Assembly (NCBI GenBank): GCA_959347315.1
Contig: OY365807.1
Coordinates: 10,393,652-10,457,651, forward strand
Length of the DNA: 64,000 nucleotides
Direction of reading: 5' to 3'
From: Bimastos eiseni
Lineage: Eukaryota > Annelida > Clitellata > Crassiclitellata > Lumbricidae
A program made the position numbers and the translations under genes. The notes below the pieces were generated by a model. It was given only the letters and a program-made list of their open reading frames with translations. It did no database searches and was not told the DNA's origin. This document shows, one piece after another, positions 1 to 12,410 of the stretch. How positions within the stretch are numbered: position 1 is the stretch's first letter; each line of letters begins with the position of its first letter.

Positions 1-416
1 TTTACCAGTTCCTACCTTTAGCCATACAAATGACTACGTTATGATGTCTTTTTTTTACATTTATTCTGTTCTTGGAATTTTTTAGGAATTTATAATTTCA
101 TAATTTACATTTAATTTTTATAAATTTTTTAATATATTTATAAATTTTGAGTTAAATGCATCAATTGATAAACATTTTCATTACAAATTATGATCAAGAA
201 ATATAATATGAACAAATTGATATATTGCATGTGCATATGACTGAAAATTTTAAGTGTTTTCGTCTACATAAAGATAGTAAAATTGGTAAAAAATACAAAG
301 AGTTAAAGCATCTTTTAAGTGGCTATTTAATGAGTTCAGTTGAACATTAAATGGCTTGCAAGGAAATTAGAGTGGTAATTTATGGATGATCATTTTGAAT
401 TCTGTTTTTATTCTAG

Positions 417-578
417 GTCGTACAGGAGCCGATCAAAATCTCCAAAGCGAGGCAGGCACAGTCGGTCAAGGTCAAAGTCCCATTCAAGGTCCCGATCTCG
501 GGATCGGTCACAGTCGCAGGAGCGACGCCAATATCGTTCAAGGTCTCGATCTCAGGAGAAGCAACGTAATCAGTCGAA
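417..578 (+). CDS. HNRNPUL: RS-repeat exon of hnRNP U-like gene
   Basis: The exon follows a polypyrimidine acceptor (tttttattctag) and ends at donor gtgagt. It encodes about 54 residues made almost wholly of Arg-Ser dipeptides with some Gln, Glu and Lys (for example [20 protein letters not shown]). Such RS segments are phosphorylated by SR kinases and mediate contacts between splicing factors; that role is inferred here. It begins with the third base of a codon, and its last two bases pair with G2314 to make Lys. An RS block this dense just before the SPRY domain is not something I associate with vertebrate hnRNP U, so it may be lineage-specific. Confidence 0.88.
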
Positions 579-3500
579 GTGAGTGTTCAGAGAGAAGAGT
601 TAAAGATTCTGTACAAGTCTGTGTTGTTGAAGCGTTACATTTATTCACACTTACTAATTAAGTTCTGTCACTTGAGCTGGGCTAGGAGTGCTTTTAAAGG
701 AAAAGTTTTGTGGGCGGTCAGTTTTGCGATAAACTGAATAGCGAGCTACCGCTGTCTTGTCAATCAAACCTGAACTCATTTAGTGGGGATACAGTCAAGA
801 AGGGTCATATTCAAGTCCACCACCGGTCAATTCCTTTCAGTTGAAATGCCTGCTCGCCTTAGAATGGGGTTGTCATTGTCTGTCTGTCTGTCTCTACATA
901 TACCTATCCTGTAGGATTAACCACACGCGCACAGCGGTAGCACAGGTGTTGTGGGATGAGACCTAAACGTGGGCTTGGTTAGAGTCGAATTGAGGAGGTG
1001 CACTGAATGATGTGTAGCCCGCACAGGAAGGACTGAGTACTTAGTAGCCTAAATATACCTTAGCCTATAGCTGTATGGGAACAACTCAAGAAAAGTCCAC
1101 ATCCCTCGTTTTACCTAAACCTTGATTCTTCATTCACCGACACCTGCACTGCTAATTCTCATGTCCTCGACCTAAACATGACCTTTTACCAAAACCTTAA
1201 CTTCTCCATATGTTTTATATGATTCGTTCAGTGTTCTTTTCATCGGCACATAGGATTCACAAGGCTTTGACTTCAGGCTGATTTTAAAAAGTTACATAAT
1301 AACGACAGATATGCGTGTAAGTCAGAAATAGACTGAAAAGAATACTAGATGATTTCTATCAAATGCCGCATATATATATATATACATATATAGAATATAT
1401 GTGTATATATATACATATATATATATATACAGAGAGAGACGGTGAGATCTGCTTAGTGTAGTCGGTGTGACCCCCAGAGAGATGAAACTATAATAATATT
1501 ATATCTGTTCCACAACGAACGAACGCAGGCACGAAATCAGGCATGAAGGCATATGAGTGGCATATCAAGTACAGGTGTGTAGATGCATATAATTAAAAGG
1601 ACTACTATGAAGCCAATCAATTGTTTCAATTGTTATTTCAAGTGCATTTCCCTCAGCTGTCTACTTAACCCATTTAAGCCTATTCAGATAGACTGACCAC
1701 AACAGTCCATTTGGTTAAGATTGTACCCCAGGAGGATGAGATGCTTTTGGGAGATCTGATTGGTAGCTAGCAGGCGGCAGGTATTCATTAGACCACGCCT
1801 CTCAAACTTGGGCTTTAAGTTGTGGATGTCTTGTAGATGCATTCTCTCTGTCATCTTTGAAGAAGGAAATTTTGGCCTGCAGATTTTTTCCTTGACCAGT
1901 TTTCTAGACCCTGATACTACTTGGCACTGCTGCTTGTGGATGTTACTTGTAGCATTTGCTTAAGGCACTATGTGAATCATTCAATGACTCCAGGTACGTT
2001 AAATTAATGATGGAGAATGGATGGAAGAAAATCATGGTCATGTAATTGAGCAATCAATAATTTTTAAAGGTTTTCATTTCTTGATGATGTTTTCCTGTGC
2101 TAAAAGATCCTCCAACTGTAGAAATTGCCTTGAGTGATGATTTGGCTTGTAATAAATGTACATTTCCTTTTCATCTGTTACCTTGTAGATTTCCTTGTTT
2201 TGCCATCATTTATTTACCTTGTCTTGACTTGACCTTCTCTTATATTGGCTTTTTTAACGTTGCCTTGCTGACCTTACTTTGTTTGGAATAACTGGTTTTG
2301 CTATGTTTCACAGGTCACCTGACAAAAGTGTAGTTGAGGCGCCAGAAAATGACGACTGGATTACGTCAAGTGATGTTCAGGTTGACAGGTGTAAGTGCTT
2401 TCTATTCCTAGAACACTTAGTGTGTGAGCAGGTATCACAGCGACCGTCCTCACATTAGCAGGGCACATATCTAAAGTATTGCTGTTTCCTCTGAGTGTTC
2501 CCACCTCTCCCTAGCATTGGTTTGCCTGAAGGTTGTGTGTTGTCCAAAGATGTGTGGGTGCAGATTCACCTCCACTGTCTGTATTCATGAGTGTGTTTTT
2601 GGATCATAGACAGTGAAAACTCGTGCTTTTTTCGTACCAATAGAAGAAGAACTTGCTTTTGATACAATATGACACAACACTGAAGTTTTTGTCCTATGCC
2701 AGATACACTCAGTATTTCTTTTAACTGTAATGACAAATAGCACAATAACATTATTATTATTTAATGGTGTAAAATACTTGGTACATTGTTTTCAAGGACA
2801 TGATTGGTTATCTGTTGTAGATAATTGTGACTTGAGTGTCATTATCGATGACAATGGTCTGAAGGTTACGCCATTGTCAAGTGGTGGCTTTGCTTACATG
2901 TGGCATGGGGTGAAATCCACTTATGGTGTCAGCAAAGGAAAAGCGGGTTATGAAGTCAAAGTAGGCTATCAACCATTGCCATTCTGCTAATATTTATTTA
3001 CATAATTAAGCATTCATTGTGTAATTATTGAGTTTGTATCTGATGCTTGATATAACTTTTTTTTGGAGGTTTAATTGATTTAATGACTGAGAATAAATAG
3101 CTCCCTAAAACTGTTTCTTAGTAATTAATACTAATTGTGATGTTCTTTTTAAAGATTCTTGAACATTTGAGTGTTGATCTTCCTGACGAAGAAGAGAGCA
3201 AGCATGTGGTTCGAGTTGGCTTTTCCATTGATGTAGCTTCAACTCAGCTTGGTAAGTTTGAGTCCAGCTAGATTTTTTACGGTTATATATGTATCTGAAG
3301 AATTATAAAGTGCATTTATAGAAACTCTGAGAGGCACCATAGTTATCCAAGATTTGTAAAGATGTTGAAATGTTTGCAACTTGAGTGATGAGGAATCATA
3401 TATAAGTTTTTTATGTAAATGTCATTGTGTACGCAATCAGAGATTGTCTCACAACATAATATTTCTGGGATTCTGGGTTGCACTCTGCTGCTTGTGGCAA

Positions 3501-6500
3501 AGTGGCAGCTGTATTTCTATGGTGCCAATGCTTTGAATGTGCACCATTTGGAACTATCCTACATCATATGTACATGCTCTAGCAGTTTACTGTAGCAATT
3601 GTTTTGTTTACCTAAATAGCACTTGCTTAGATCAGCAGGATTGTTTTGCAGTGCTTTTTAGATGAATTAAAGATTTTCATACTTATCTACTACATGCTTT
3701 GAGCCTGATGACTATACAGACCCATTCCATTATTACTGGGTCTAGTTTGAAGTGCTATGGAGCTTTTGTTGTTCTTCTACACAGGTGAGGAGAAGTTTTC
3801 TTACGGTTATGGTGGCACTGGCAGAGCATCTACAGAATGCAAATTCACAACCTATGGAAACCCATTTGAAGCTGGAGATGTGATTGGAGCTTACGTGGTC
3901 AGTTGCTTATAATTTTGAAGTTTTGCTTTGTATAATTGATTAAATAAATTGTGAAAATTAAGGAAATGCAAGTCACCTGGGAAAAGAGCTCTGATTTCCG
4001 CAGACTATGATGGTGTGATTGAAGGTTGGTGAGACTGTTGTTCTCTGTTGTGGTGGAAACAGTTTAACTGTTGTGTTCAGGGAATCTTCAGCTGCATTGT
4101 AAGCATCATTGATGAACTTAATTTACTAAATTTAATTGCATTACATTTCAATTAATTGTCCAGTTACATTTGTCTACCCTGTTCTTTAAGTCTAGTTAAG
4201 TCGTTTTCAAACGTTGGTATGCCATGTGTCGCTACGTGGTCTTGGATTTTTTTAAACTTGAATTGACTATGAGTTTATTTTTATCATATTTTTATTAGAT
4301 ATTCTGTCACCGTGAGCATCTTTTTCTTAAAATTTTCTTGGAGTTTATAATTTAATTAATTTGTATTTAAATTTTTGAGTATGACATTATATCAAACAGT
4401 CTTCAAATGATCCAAAATGCATTGTCAGCATGACACCGTCCTCATACTCTTATGATGTTCCCCTATTAATTGCGTAGGGACTTTGCACTTGCTTGTTGTT
4501 TTTGACCTGAACTTTGTTGTTGGTGCATCAATATTCAAGTTTTTTATCTAGTAGTACAATAAAAATAAAGTTTGAAGACAGCTGGTCTAGTTACTTTATA
4601 ATAGTTATGCTTTAGTTACTAGATACGAGTTATACTCGACCCCACATGGTACATTTATCTATGTTATATTTGGTTAAATTACATTTGAATATTATATTTA
4701 GTTATCGTCATTATGATTGCACTTCATGTGGTTATTTACATTTGAATATGTTATGGGAAATGGAATACTCCTTTCATTGTTTTACAATAGGACCTGATGA
4801 TGTGCCGCTGAAAATTATTAGTTTTTCTGCACAGGATTTTGAAAGTGATCCAGTCGTTATCTCATACACAAAGAATGGAGAGGACTTTGGCACTTGCTTC
4901 GAGATTTCTGCTGACAGTCTGGAAGGCCGTGCTCTCTTTCCACACATTCTCACAAAGAACTGTAGCTTTGAATGCAACTTTGGACAGCTTGTAAGCTTTC
5001 TGATTGTTTGCTTTTTTGAGTAAAAGTTTAACTGTATATTTCTGACTTATTTTGGATTAAATTGTTGGGAAAAGTGTAAGCACCTGTGTTCTTGAAAATG
5101 GTAGAAATGTGGTGATGCTTCCAGTTGATGGATATATTTTGTAATGAAACTTCTCCGAGATGTTACCTATTTTATTTTGATTGTTGCTCCAGGAAGAGCC
5201 GTTCTTCCCAGTCAAGGAAGGATTTACATTCTTGAATGCAGTTCCTGAGGAAGACAGAGTTAGAAGTACTCTACCACCAGCACAAAAGGAAGATTGCGAG
5301 GTTGGTATTAAAATATTGCTTATATAGGTAAAAAAAAGTAGTGAAATAGTATATGTGGGAACAGAAGCAAGTATAGTGAAATCACTTGTATCATGTTTGT
5401 CTGAATTGTAAGCTTTATTTCAAGCTTAATTTATAAGTATGGTAAGGATGTTGAATATTTTTCAAGAAATTTGCCAAAGCATATTAATATTATTGTCTTA
5501 ATTTCTTAATTATTTTTCAGTTGTGAAATGACTTATTAAACAAGTTGTTTTGTTTGTGTAGCCACATTTGAATCTAAACTTGAATGATTTCCATTTTCTG
5601 CGGTCAAACAGAACTAACTATAGAATATGTGTTTTTTTTGTAGATGCTCATGATGTGTGGTTTGCCTGGAGCTGGAAAAACATACTGGGCAGCTAAGCAC
5701 TCCGAAGCCAGCCCTGATAAACGTTACACCATTCTTGGTACAAATAACATCATTGACAAGATGAAGGTATGTTGCATTATGTACATTTATACACTGACTT
5801 TCATCAAGCATGAGTTCTTGGTAAACCCTTTAATGACCAGCACGCAGCAAAATGTAAGGCATAATCAATAATGCTGATCGTTAAAGGATTAAAGTCAGTC
5901 TTGCAGTTTAAAATGTGCTACACTTTAATAATCTGACGTTTCTTAGTTCATCACTCGCCGCTCTTGACTTGGTTAGCTGCTTAGGTTGATGCATATGTTT
6001 TGGCATCTCTGCTGGTTAGGATGCCCGGTTCATGTGCTGGCATAGTTGTGGGGAAAGAGGTGCATTGGTGTTTTTGCATGTGGTCAAGGCCATGTGATAA
6101 GGTTTTCGGCGAATGCCTTGGTATCCATTAGCCTTGATTACAATGACTCGTTTTGTGTAATTATAACAGGATGAAACATGCAGAAGCTATAAGGGTTCAA
6201 AACAGATTGGCTAGAGCTGTTTAACTGATATGCCAAAATTTGATCTTATGAGCCTTATGCTTAAACATTTGTACTGATTTCCCATTCAGCAGAGAAGCTC
6301 ATTTACATTTTGACTTAACCTATGTAATAAAGTACACAGAATTTAAACTTGAGCTTTAGCTGGCTCTGGTCACACAGTATGCATTTGTGTGTTTTATAGC
6401 ATCTCTGCAGAGGCACTTTTCAGATAATTATATAACATCTGTTCTAATATGGATACTTGTATGGTATAGTTAGGTGCCGCCAGTCTAGGAAACAACACTC

Positions 6501-9500
6501 TGAAAATACAATACTCTGGACACAATGGGTTGAACAATTCATTGTTCATGAGCGTAAAATAAGCAAACTTCATTGTGTTCAATGCACAACAAGTGCATTT
6601 TTCTTTAATTTTGCGACATGTATACTGTGTGTGTTTCTATTTGGTATGATTGCAGTGTATGTATATTTTTGTCAGGTAATGGGACTGCCGCGTAAGCGTA
6701 ATTACCACGGTCGATGGGATGTTCTCATTAATCTATCAACAAAGTGTTTGAATCGTTTGCTGACAGTTGCAGCCAGAAAGAAGCGAAATTTCATACTTGA
6801 TCAGGTATGCATGACGAATTCAACATCTTTCTATACTAGTTTTGGCTCTGACTAATTCAATCTAGCTAGGAATTTAGTTAAATCTTACACTGCGCGCTGT
6901 CGTTTGACCGTTGATCTGAGAGAAATGTTGTAGAATCAGCAGCGATTTCGATTTACTGGATTACGATGCTGATCAAGAGATATGATCCAAAGACGATCAG
7001 TTGATGGAAGATGATCACCAGTTTACAGTAAAAAACTTAATCAAATGAATGATTTTATGTTTTTGTGGGTGTTCAGTTTCTGATGTTTTGTACATAGCTA
7101 ATAACATTGATTTTGTAAAATTGTGACTGCCAGTTACGGTGAGTTGTTTTTTTTAAGTCTTAAAATTTGTTATGCTGTAAAATGACCTGAGCCACTTTAG
7201 CAGCGTAGCAAAACTGGGAAGGTGAGTGTTTTTGTTTGTTCTGGCTAATTGTGCGATCTTAGAGGCTTTCTGAAATGCCAACTGCTTGGGTGAGTTCTTA
7301 CTGTTATTGATGGCTTTTTATGTGAGTTTGTCAATCATGAAATTGGTAAGTGTAGTTGAGTGAGCGGCTAAAGGCAGTAACAGTAAGCTGCAGAGGCTTT
7401 TAACGTTCAGTCAGTGTTATATATTTTAGAATTGATCAGGTGCTATGTAGGTAGATCTGTCCAGGTACGTATATGCATCCATGACTGTAGTGTCTAGTCT
7501 ACCATAGCCTGAATTCTGTTTCTCTGATTCATGGAGTTAACTGGGATTTCCAAACAATTGGGATAGTTTTATTCTAGGTGACCACTGATTGGGGCTTATT
7601 GCTTTCTGATGACGGAAATTGTAAGACCCAATAGGTTAGCCTGATTCTAGGTTCTGTAAGTTGTACCTCATAGTGTGTTTAGTTTCACTTAGTATTTGAC
7701 TGAGGCTGTTAAACAAGGTCAAGCATCGAAATCGGGGGACTTTACAGACAGTCGATGCAGGTTGCTTTAGGGTGAATTGGTGAAAATTTTGCAAAGTGAG
7801 TTTTAAAATGGTTGCAGTTTGTTTTTGGTACTTGATGGATTCATATGGGCTGTACTGTGGTTGATGTCAATTCAATGCTGACTTCGACGACATAGTGTAT
7901 CAAAAGGAAATTATGTGACAGACAATACAAGACAATACAAGATGTTGTCAACCCCAGATGTCTGTGAGATAGTTTAGGGAATTGTAGTAGTAAAGTGCCA
8001 GACATGCCTCAGCAAAGGTAAAGATTTTGATATAATATAGGTCACCTACTGTAATATAGGTTAATAGAAATTCAGTAATATAAGTTGCTGTCGATTATAT
8101 TTTAGATTACACTCTTAGGTATCTAAAGACTGATTAAATATTGTTATATAAGTTGCATTATGTAATTAAGGTTATGATCTAAACAGTAAAGGTTGAATTC
8201 TGTGAGATGTGCTGCACATCACATTGATACATACTTTAATAAATTGCATGCTGTAAGACTGAAGTCTACAGCAAGAACTGCAAGGTACGTTCTGTTACAC
8301 AACATATAAATAACATTCTAGCAGCAACTACTGGCAGTCGTGATTGAAGAGCAATGTACTATATCTGAATGAAACCGATAACATTCTCTTGTCAATTGCC
8401 GCCAGACAAATGTTTATCCATCGGCGCAGAGACGTAAAATGCGACCTTTTGAAGGTTTTCAACGCACCGCTGTGGTCATAGTGCCGACCGATGAGGAGTT
8501 CAAAAGGCGGTGCGAACAAAGAGAAAAGGAGGAGGGCAAGGAAGTCCCAGATTCAGCAGTTTTGGAAATGAAAGGTATGCCTACCAACAGACCCAGCGTC
8601 TGATTCTATATCTAGCTAGGCCTTACTTGCTGTTTGTCTCACTTAGCTAATTTTTTTTTGCAGGTGCACAGTTTGTGCGGGGTGCCAGCACACGAAACGC
8701 ACTCACTTTTGCATTGTCCGAAAGTTTCGTTGCGTCAAAAAATACGCATTAACTTTGGCACTTTTGATGTCTACTTTGAGCAAATTGTGGGGAAAATGCA
8801 GCTCTTGGCTTGTGCCATTTTGTGCAGGACTTGTGGGAAAGTGAATGAATTTCTTTGCCATAATGGTGGGAATTTTGGGAGGTTTTTGCTTCGAAACTTT
8901 CGGAGGGCAAGTGGTTTATGCTGCTGTTGGCATTCTGTGTTCAAACTGTGTAAATGTATGTAGTCAATCACTGCATTAACTTTGCCACTGGATTATTTGC
9001 AACAGCCAACTTTCAGCTCCCTGCAGAAGATTTCTTCGACAAGGTGCAGTTTGTTGAACTGGAGAAGGACGAGGCTCAGGCACTCGTAGAACAGTACAAC
9101 CGCGAGGGAAAGCAGTCGTCCTCTGGTGGTGGCCGGCAATACAGGGGCAATGATCGCAACCAGTCGTATGACAACAGATCAAATAGATCATATGGATCAT
9201 ACAGTAAGCAGGCTGCTCATTCAAAATTTAGTTCGTACCATTTAATTTGGTTGTCAAATCGGATTAAGTTCACAGCTGTTTGTTTGTTAGGCTCATAGGC
9301 TGTGTTGTTAATTTAATTGGAAATAGTGTTCTGATTCTAGTAGAGCCTTTGGCTTTTTAATTATGTAGCTGTTTTGAACTGTATCACTACTCATGTTGCT
9401 GATGGTGAAGTGGCTCATTCTGTGCCAGAAGAGATCATCATCATATTTAATTAAAAATTCAATGCAGTAAAACTTAAAATGCTTTTTATCATGTCTGTTT

Positions 9501-12410
9501 TGTCATTTTGAGCAGAGGTCTACATTTGGATTTTAATAAGTGGCTTACAGCAGTAAGAAATGAATTTTGTTATTGATGCTCTTAGTCATTTCTAGCTAAG
9601 TCAGTATATTAGTTCTCTTATATTCATTATATGATGTTGGTTGGCATAGTTATTCTAGGCAGCATTGTGACCATGGAGATGACCGCTGGTGCTTTGGGGT
9701 CACAAATAAAACTCTGGTTCAAGGCAGCTGGGCATTGCTTTGTTTTTAATTTTCTTAATTGTGATATGCTTTCAGTCATTTAACAGAATGATTTTTGAAT
9801 ATTCAATCCCTGTTGTTTTGTGTCCCAGACTGTGCATGGCTTCTTCTTTTATCTCTGCTGTGACTGTTCTTGTATCATGAATTTGCAAAGTGGGTTGCTG
9901 TTTTTGTTTTGCCGGGAGTAGATCAGTGTGCTATTCAATATCAGACTAAGTATCTAAATGGATTATATTGATTACTGCTTGGAAATTATTTAATTTTTCT
10001 AGCTGACAAAACTGTTTTATTATAAATTAAATTAAGTGGAATGTTATAGGTGGAAGCCAAGACCATGGCAGGGACAACCAGAAGTCTTGGGGTTACAATA
10101 ATCGACGCGGTGGAGGAGGAGGAGGAGGCGGTGGATACTACAACCGAGACAACAGAGATGGCGGAGGATATGGTAACAAGAGAGGTAGCTTACTGTCTGG
10201 GCTGTAGTAATTACTCAGTGCATTAGGTAGATTGATGATTAGAATAGATTGATTAAGGAATTGATATTACTTGGACAATATGTGGATGGTGGGATAGATG
10301 GATGGGTGGAGCAATGTGTGACCTTATGTTGAGTTAATTACATAGCTGTATGCTACTGTGTAAAATATGTCTTGTAGCTAAAAGGACATTTTAGGAATTG
10401 CTATTTGCCTAGGCAGCCGGGACAAGTTTTCCAAACGAGCAGACAGAAACGCTGTTAATTACTGATTGTGCTCTTAATATTAAAGAAATGTATATTGAGT
10501 ACAATATGTCCATTGATGACCCAAAAAAATATGCGGAATCTGTTCATATGATGAGGAGACTTGTAAGAAAATGAAGCCAAAGGAATGAGAGTGACAGGGT
10601 GACCCAAATTTCTTGCTGAATAATACATAGTTTGTATTTGCGATCAGTTTTAAGATTTTTCTGCTATTTCTCCAGGATTCATGTTGTATGACTTTCTATC
10701 TTTGCGTCTGCCTGTGCATTCAGGTGGTGGAGGATATGGTGGAAGTGGAGGATACAGTTCCGGAGGTGGAGGTGGATATGGTGGAGGTGGATATGGCGGA
10801 GGAGGGTTTAGAAGAAATGACAGAGGAAGCAGTGGAAGTGGATACAACCAGCCGGATCGTCGAAGGGATCAGTCGTCGTGGAGCAGCGGAGGTGGCTACC
10901 GAGACAGAAGGGATAACAGAGGCAGCAGCAACAGTGTAGGAGGACGTGTGAGCAACTGGAATATTTCTAACAATGTCTTAATTTTATACTGTGTTATTTT
11001 GATCTGGTCAGTTGAACTGTACTGCGTTTTTGTGAGGTACTTAAAATGCACTGTATTGCAGTAATTAATATTTGTAATTGTTATTCATAACAACTATCTT
11101 AACTAGTATCCAATGCACACGGCAAATACATTATGTACCCAAGCATGTATGGACGTGTGTATATGTGTGTATTGTCTCCCGTACATACATATATATGCAT
11201 AGTATATCATACACACATGCATACATACCAAAGTGCATATATTAGAAATTATATTTATAAATACAATAAGCAACAGGACTGAAATTTGACAATTCCTATT
11301 ACAAGCTCTTACATACTAGTTGCCTTTGTATTGCACAATCATACGACTGTAATTGGCCTTTTTTTGTTCATGTACAACGCCCTTTCTTTCGGCCTCAACT
11401 GTGCTATGGCGCTATATTAATTGTCTTATTATTATTATTCTGTTTGATGGTGGTCCTAGAAAGTCAGGACGGAAACACCTCTGCTGGATTTTGTTAAGGA
11501 AACACTACATAATAGTAATTGCATTGTTGCAAATTCTGATAGCCTTGTTATGTCGGGAACTATATAAATGTTTACTTGCATTACATTAACTTGTTTTGCG
11601 TCTTATTCATCAGGACACCAGTTGGGGTGGTAACCGCAGTTCCTCTGGTTACCAGCAGCAGTCATCCTGGAAGAGCCAGGGAAGCCAAGGTGGCTCCCGG
11701 AATACATATGGCCAGAGCCAGCAGGGATCGTGGGGCAACCAGGGAACTGGCAGCCAGACAGGCAGCTGGGGGGCCGCCAGCACACCGAGCACTGGCTGGA
11801 ACACTCAGCAGGATTGGTCTCAGCAGACTGGATACCAGCAACCCACATGGGGACAGGTCAGTGCCTTCCACAGCTTTCCAACTTAATCCCAGTTCTGTAG
11901 GTGCTTGCAAACTTATATTAAGACCCATGTTTGAACATGCCATCTATGGCACGACTCCTTGTTTCACTTACGGCTTTGCTTTCAACTTGACTTAAAGTTG
12001 GCTTTTATTTACTACAAAATACTGGCATCTGTATGCAGGTGTGTAATACTAAATAAGTGTGTAAATGTTTATCACTAATTGTGTTTAGACTGTGGTTGAT
12101 GAGATCACGTAACTTGATTACATTTGGGGTTCACGATTCTGACTTGTCTCTTAAAATTGGCATCAAAATGACGTGTCATACGGAGACATATATATGTCTA
12201 TAAGTGTTTTGTGGTTCTGTTTGACAGTGGACTCCATACAGCCAGCAACCACAGCAGCAACAGCAGGTGCAACAGCAACCACAGCAGCAGCAGCAGGCAA
12301 CAGCTGCCTGGAATCAGCAGTGCTGGAACCAGTGGAACGCATACAGCCAAGCGCAACAGGGCAACTGGGATTACAGCCAGTACGGTGCCCAGGGTGGTGC
12401 GCAGAAATGA
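417..12410 (+). CDS. HNRNPUL: hnRNP U-like protein, 3' part of gene (15 exons)
   Basis: Nuclear RNA-binding protein of the hnRNP U / UL1 / UL2 family. Exons, joined by phase-compatible GT-AG introns: 417-578, 2314-2390, 2821-2960, 3155-3251, 3785-3897, 4835-4990, 5193-5300, 5644-5766, 6676-6804, 8406-8574, 9006-9203, 10050-10184, 10724-10947, 11614-11856, 12228-12410 (TGA at 12408-12410). About 752 residues are visible: RS-rich (1-54), SPRY (about 80-250), P-loop kinase-like domain with Walker A GLPGAGKT (about 285-460), then a Gly/Tyr/Arg-rich and Gln/Trp-rich tail. This domain order is diagnostic of the family. The first exon starts mid-codon, so 5' exons, expected to carry the SAP DNA-binding domain, lie outside the window. 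Family members bind pre-mRNA and chromatin-associated RNA. Which vertebrate paralogue is closest cannot be decided here, so the symbol denotes the family only. I found no clear poly(A) signal. Confidence 0.95.
579..2313 (+). other. intron of hnRNP U-like gene with TA microsatellite
   Basis: A 1.7-kb intron. The one conspicuous element is a TA/GT-rich microsatellite at about 1369-1432, ending in a short GA run. Nothing else coding or structured was recognised. The small open frames here are short and have no family character. Confidence 0.7.
2314..4990 (+). CDS. HNRNPUL: SPRY-domain exons of hnRNP U-like gene
   Basis: Five exons (2314-2390, 2821-2960, 3155-3251, 3785-3897, 4835-4990) encode the B30.2/SPRY fold. 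Family landmarks are [75 protein letters not shown] and the closing [16 protein letters not shown] domains are protein-interaction modules. Two junctions were settled by phase: the donor at 2391 (gtaagt) rather than the overlapping gt two bases earlier restores the YNCD motif, and the acceptor at 4835 is used because the upstream AG at about 4792 would lead straight to a stop. The donor at 3898 is the weak form gtcagt. Confidence 0.92.
4380..4576 (+). repeat. interspersed repeat ending gtacaataaaaataaagt
   Basis: This intronic segment shares blocks such as gatgttcccctaat and the terminal motif (g)tacaataaaaataaagt with 25440-25605, in the same order and orientation. Two diverged copies in introns of different genes indicate a dispersed element. 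A constant A-rich 3' end suggests a retroposon. The family is not recognised. Confidence 0.6.
5193..8574 (+). CDS. HNRNPUL: P-loop kinase-like domain exons of hnRNP U-like gene
   Basis: Exons 5193-5300, 5644-5766, 6676-6804 and 8406-8574, completed by the start of 9006-9203. Visible motifs are Walker A GLPGAGKT followed by YWAAKH, then [25 protein letters not shown], the hydrophobic Walker-B-like strand NFILDQTNVY, and [12 protein letters not shown]. These match the PNK-type nucleotide kinase domain conserved in hnRNP U proteins, whose catalytic activity is uncertain. The lysine and threonine of the P-loop are intact. The donor after 5300 is the unusual gttggt. The intron after 5766 holds a small imperfect hairpin, about 5827-5886 (arms cctttaatgaccagc and gctgatcgttaaagg). 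Confidence 0.92.
6805..8405 (+). other. intron of hnRNP U-like gene, nothing recognised
   Basis: A 1.6-kb AT-rich intron. I see no mobile-element ends, no tandem array and no convincing box C/D or H/ACA snoRNA, although introns of RNA-binding protein genes are common snoRNA hosts. Confidence 0.6.
9006..12410 (+). CDS. HNRNPUL: RGG/GY- and Q/W-rich C-terminal exons of hnRNP U-like gene
   Basis: Five exons (9006-9203, 10050-10184, 10724-10947, 11614-11856, 12228-12410). The first finishes the kinase-like domain ([20 protein letters not shown], then [10 protein letters not shown]) and enters low-complexity sequence. The next two are Gly/Tyr/Arg-rich with long glycine runs. The fourth is built of Ser-Gly-Gln-Trp repeats ([16 protein letters not shown]). 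The last has polyglutamine blocks and ends GAQK. RGG-type tracts bind RNA, and Q/G/Y/W-rich tails of this kind are prion-like and prone to phase separation (inferred). The glycine-rich exons make high-scoring open frames in the other frames and strand; those are shadows. Confidence 0.92.
9204..10049 (+). other. intron of hnRNP U-like gene, nothing recognised
   Basis: An 846-bp intron, T-rich towards its 3' end. No repeat family, structured RNA or coding signal was identified. Confidence 0.6.
10948..11613 (+). other. intron of hnRNP U-like gene
   Basis: A 666-bp intron entered through donor gtgagc. It has a degenerate TA/TG-rich stretch at about 11145-11225 and no other recognised element. 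Confidence 0.6.

Noticed and set aside
4646..4834. Upstream extension of the SPRY exon through the AG at about 4792
   Set aside because: In the phase left by the previous exon it reaches a stop at once, and the acceptor at 4835 restores the family sequence.
10480..10620. Box C/D snoRNA candidate (atgatga at about 10546, ctga at about 10613) in an hnRNP U-like intron
   Set aside because: No complementary terminal stem and no internal C'/D' pair; motifs this short occur by chance.
10650..10939. Proline-rich and Val/Glu-rich frames over the glycine-rich exon
   Set aside because: Other-frame shadows of the GGY repeats in the real hnRNP U-like exon.
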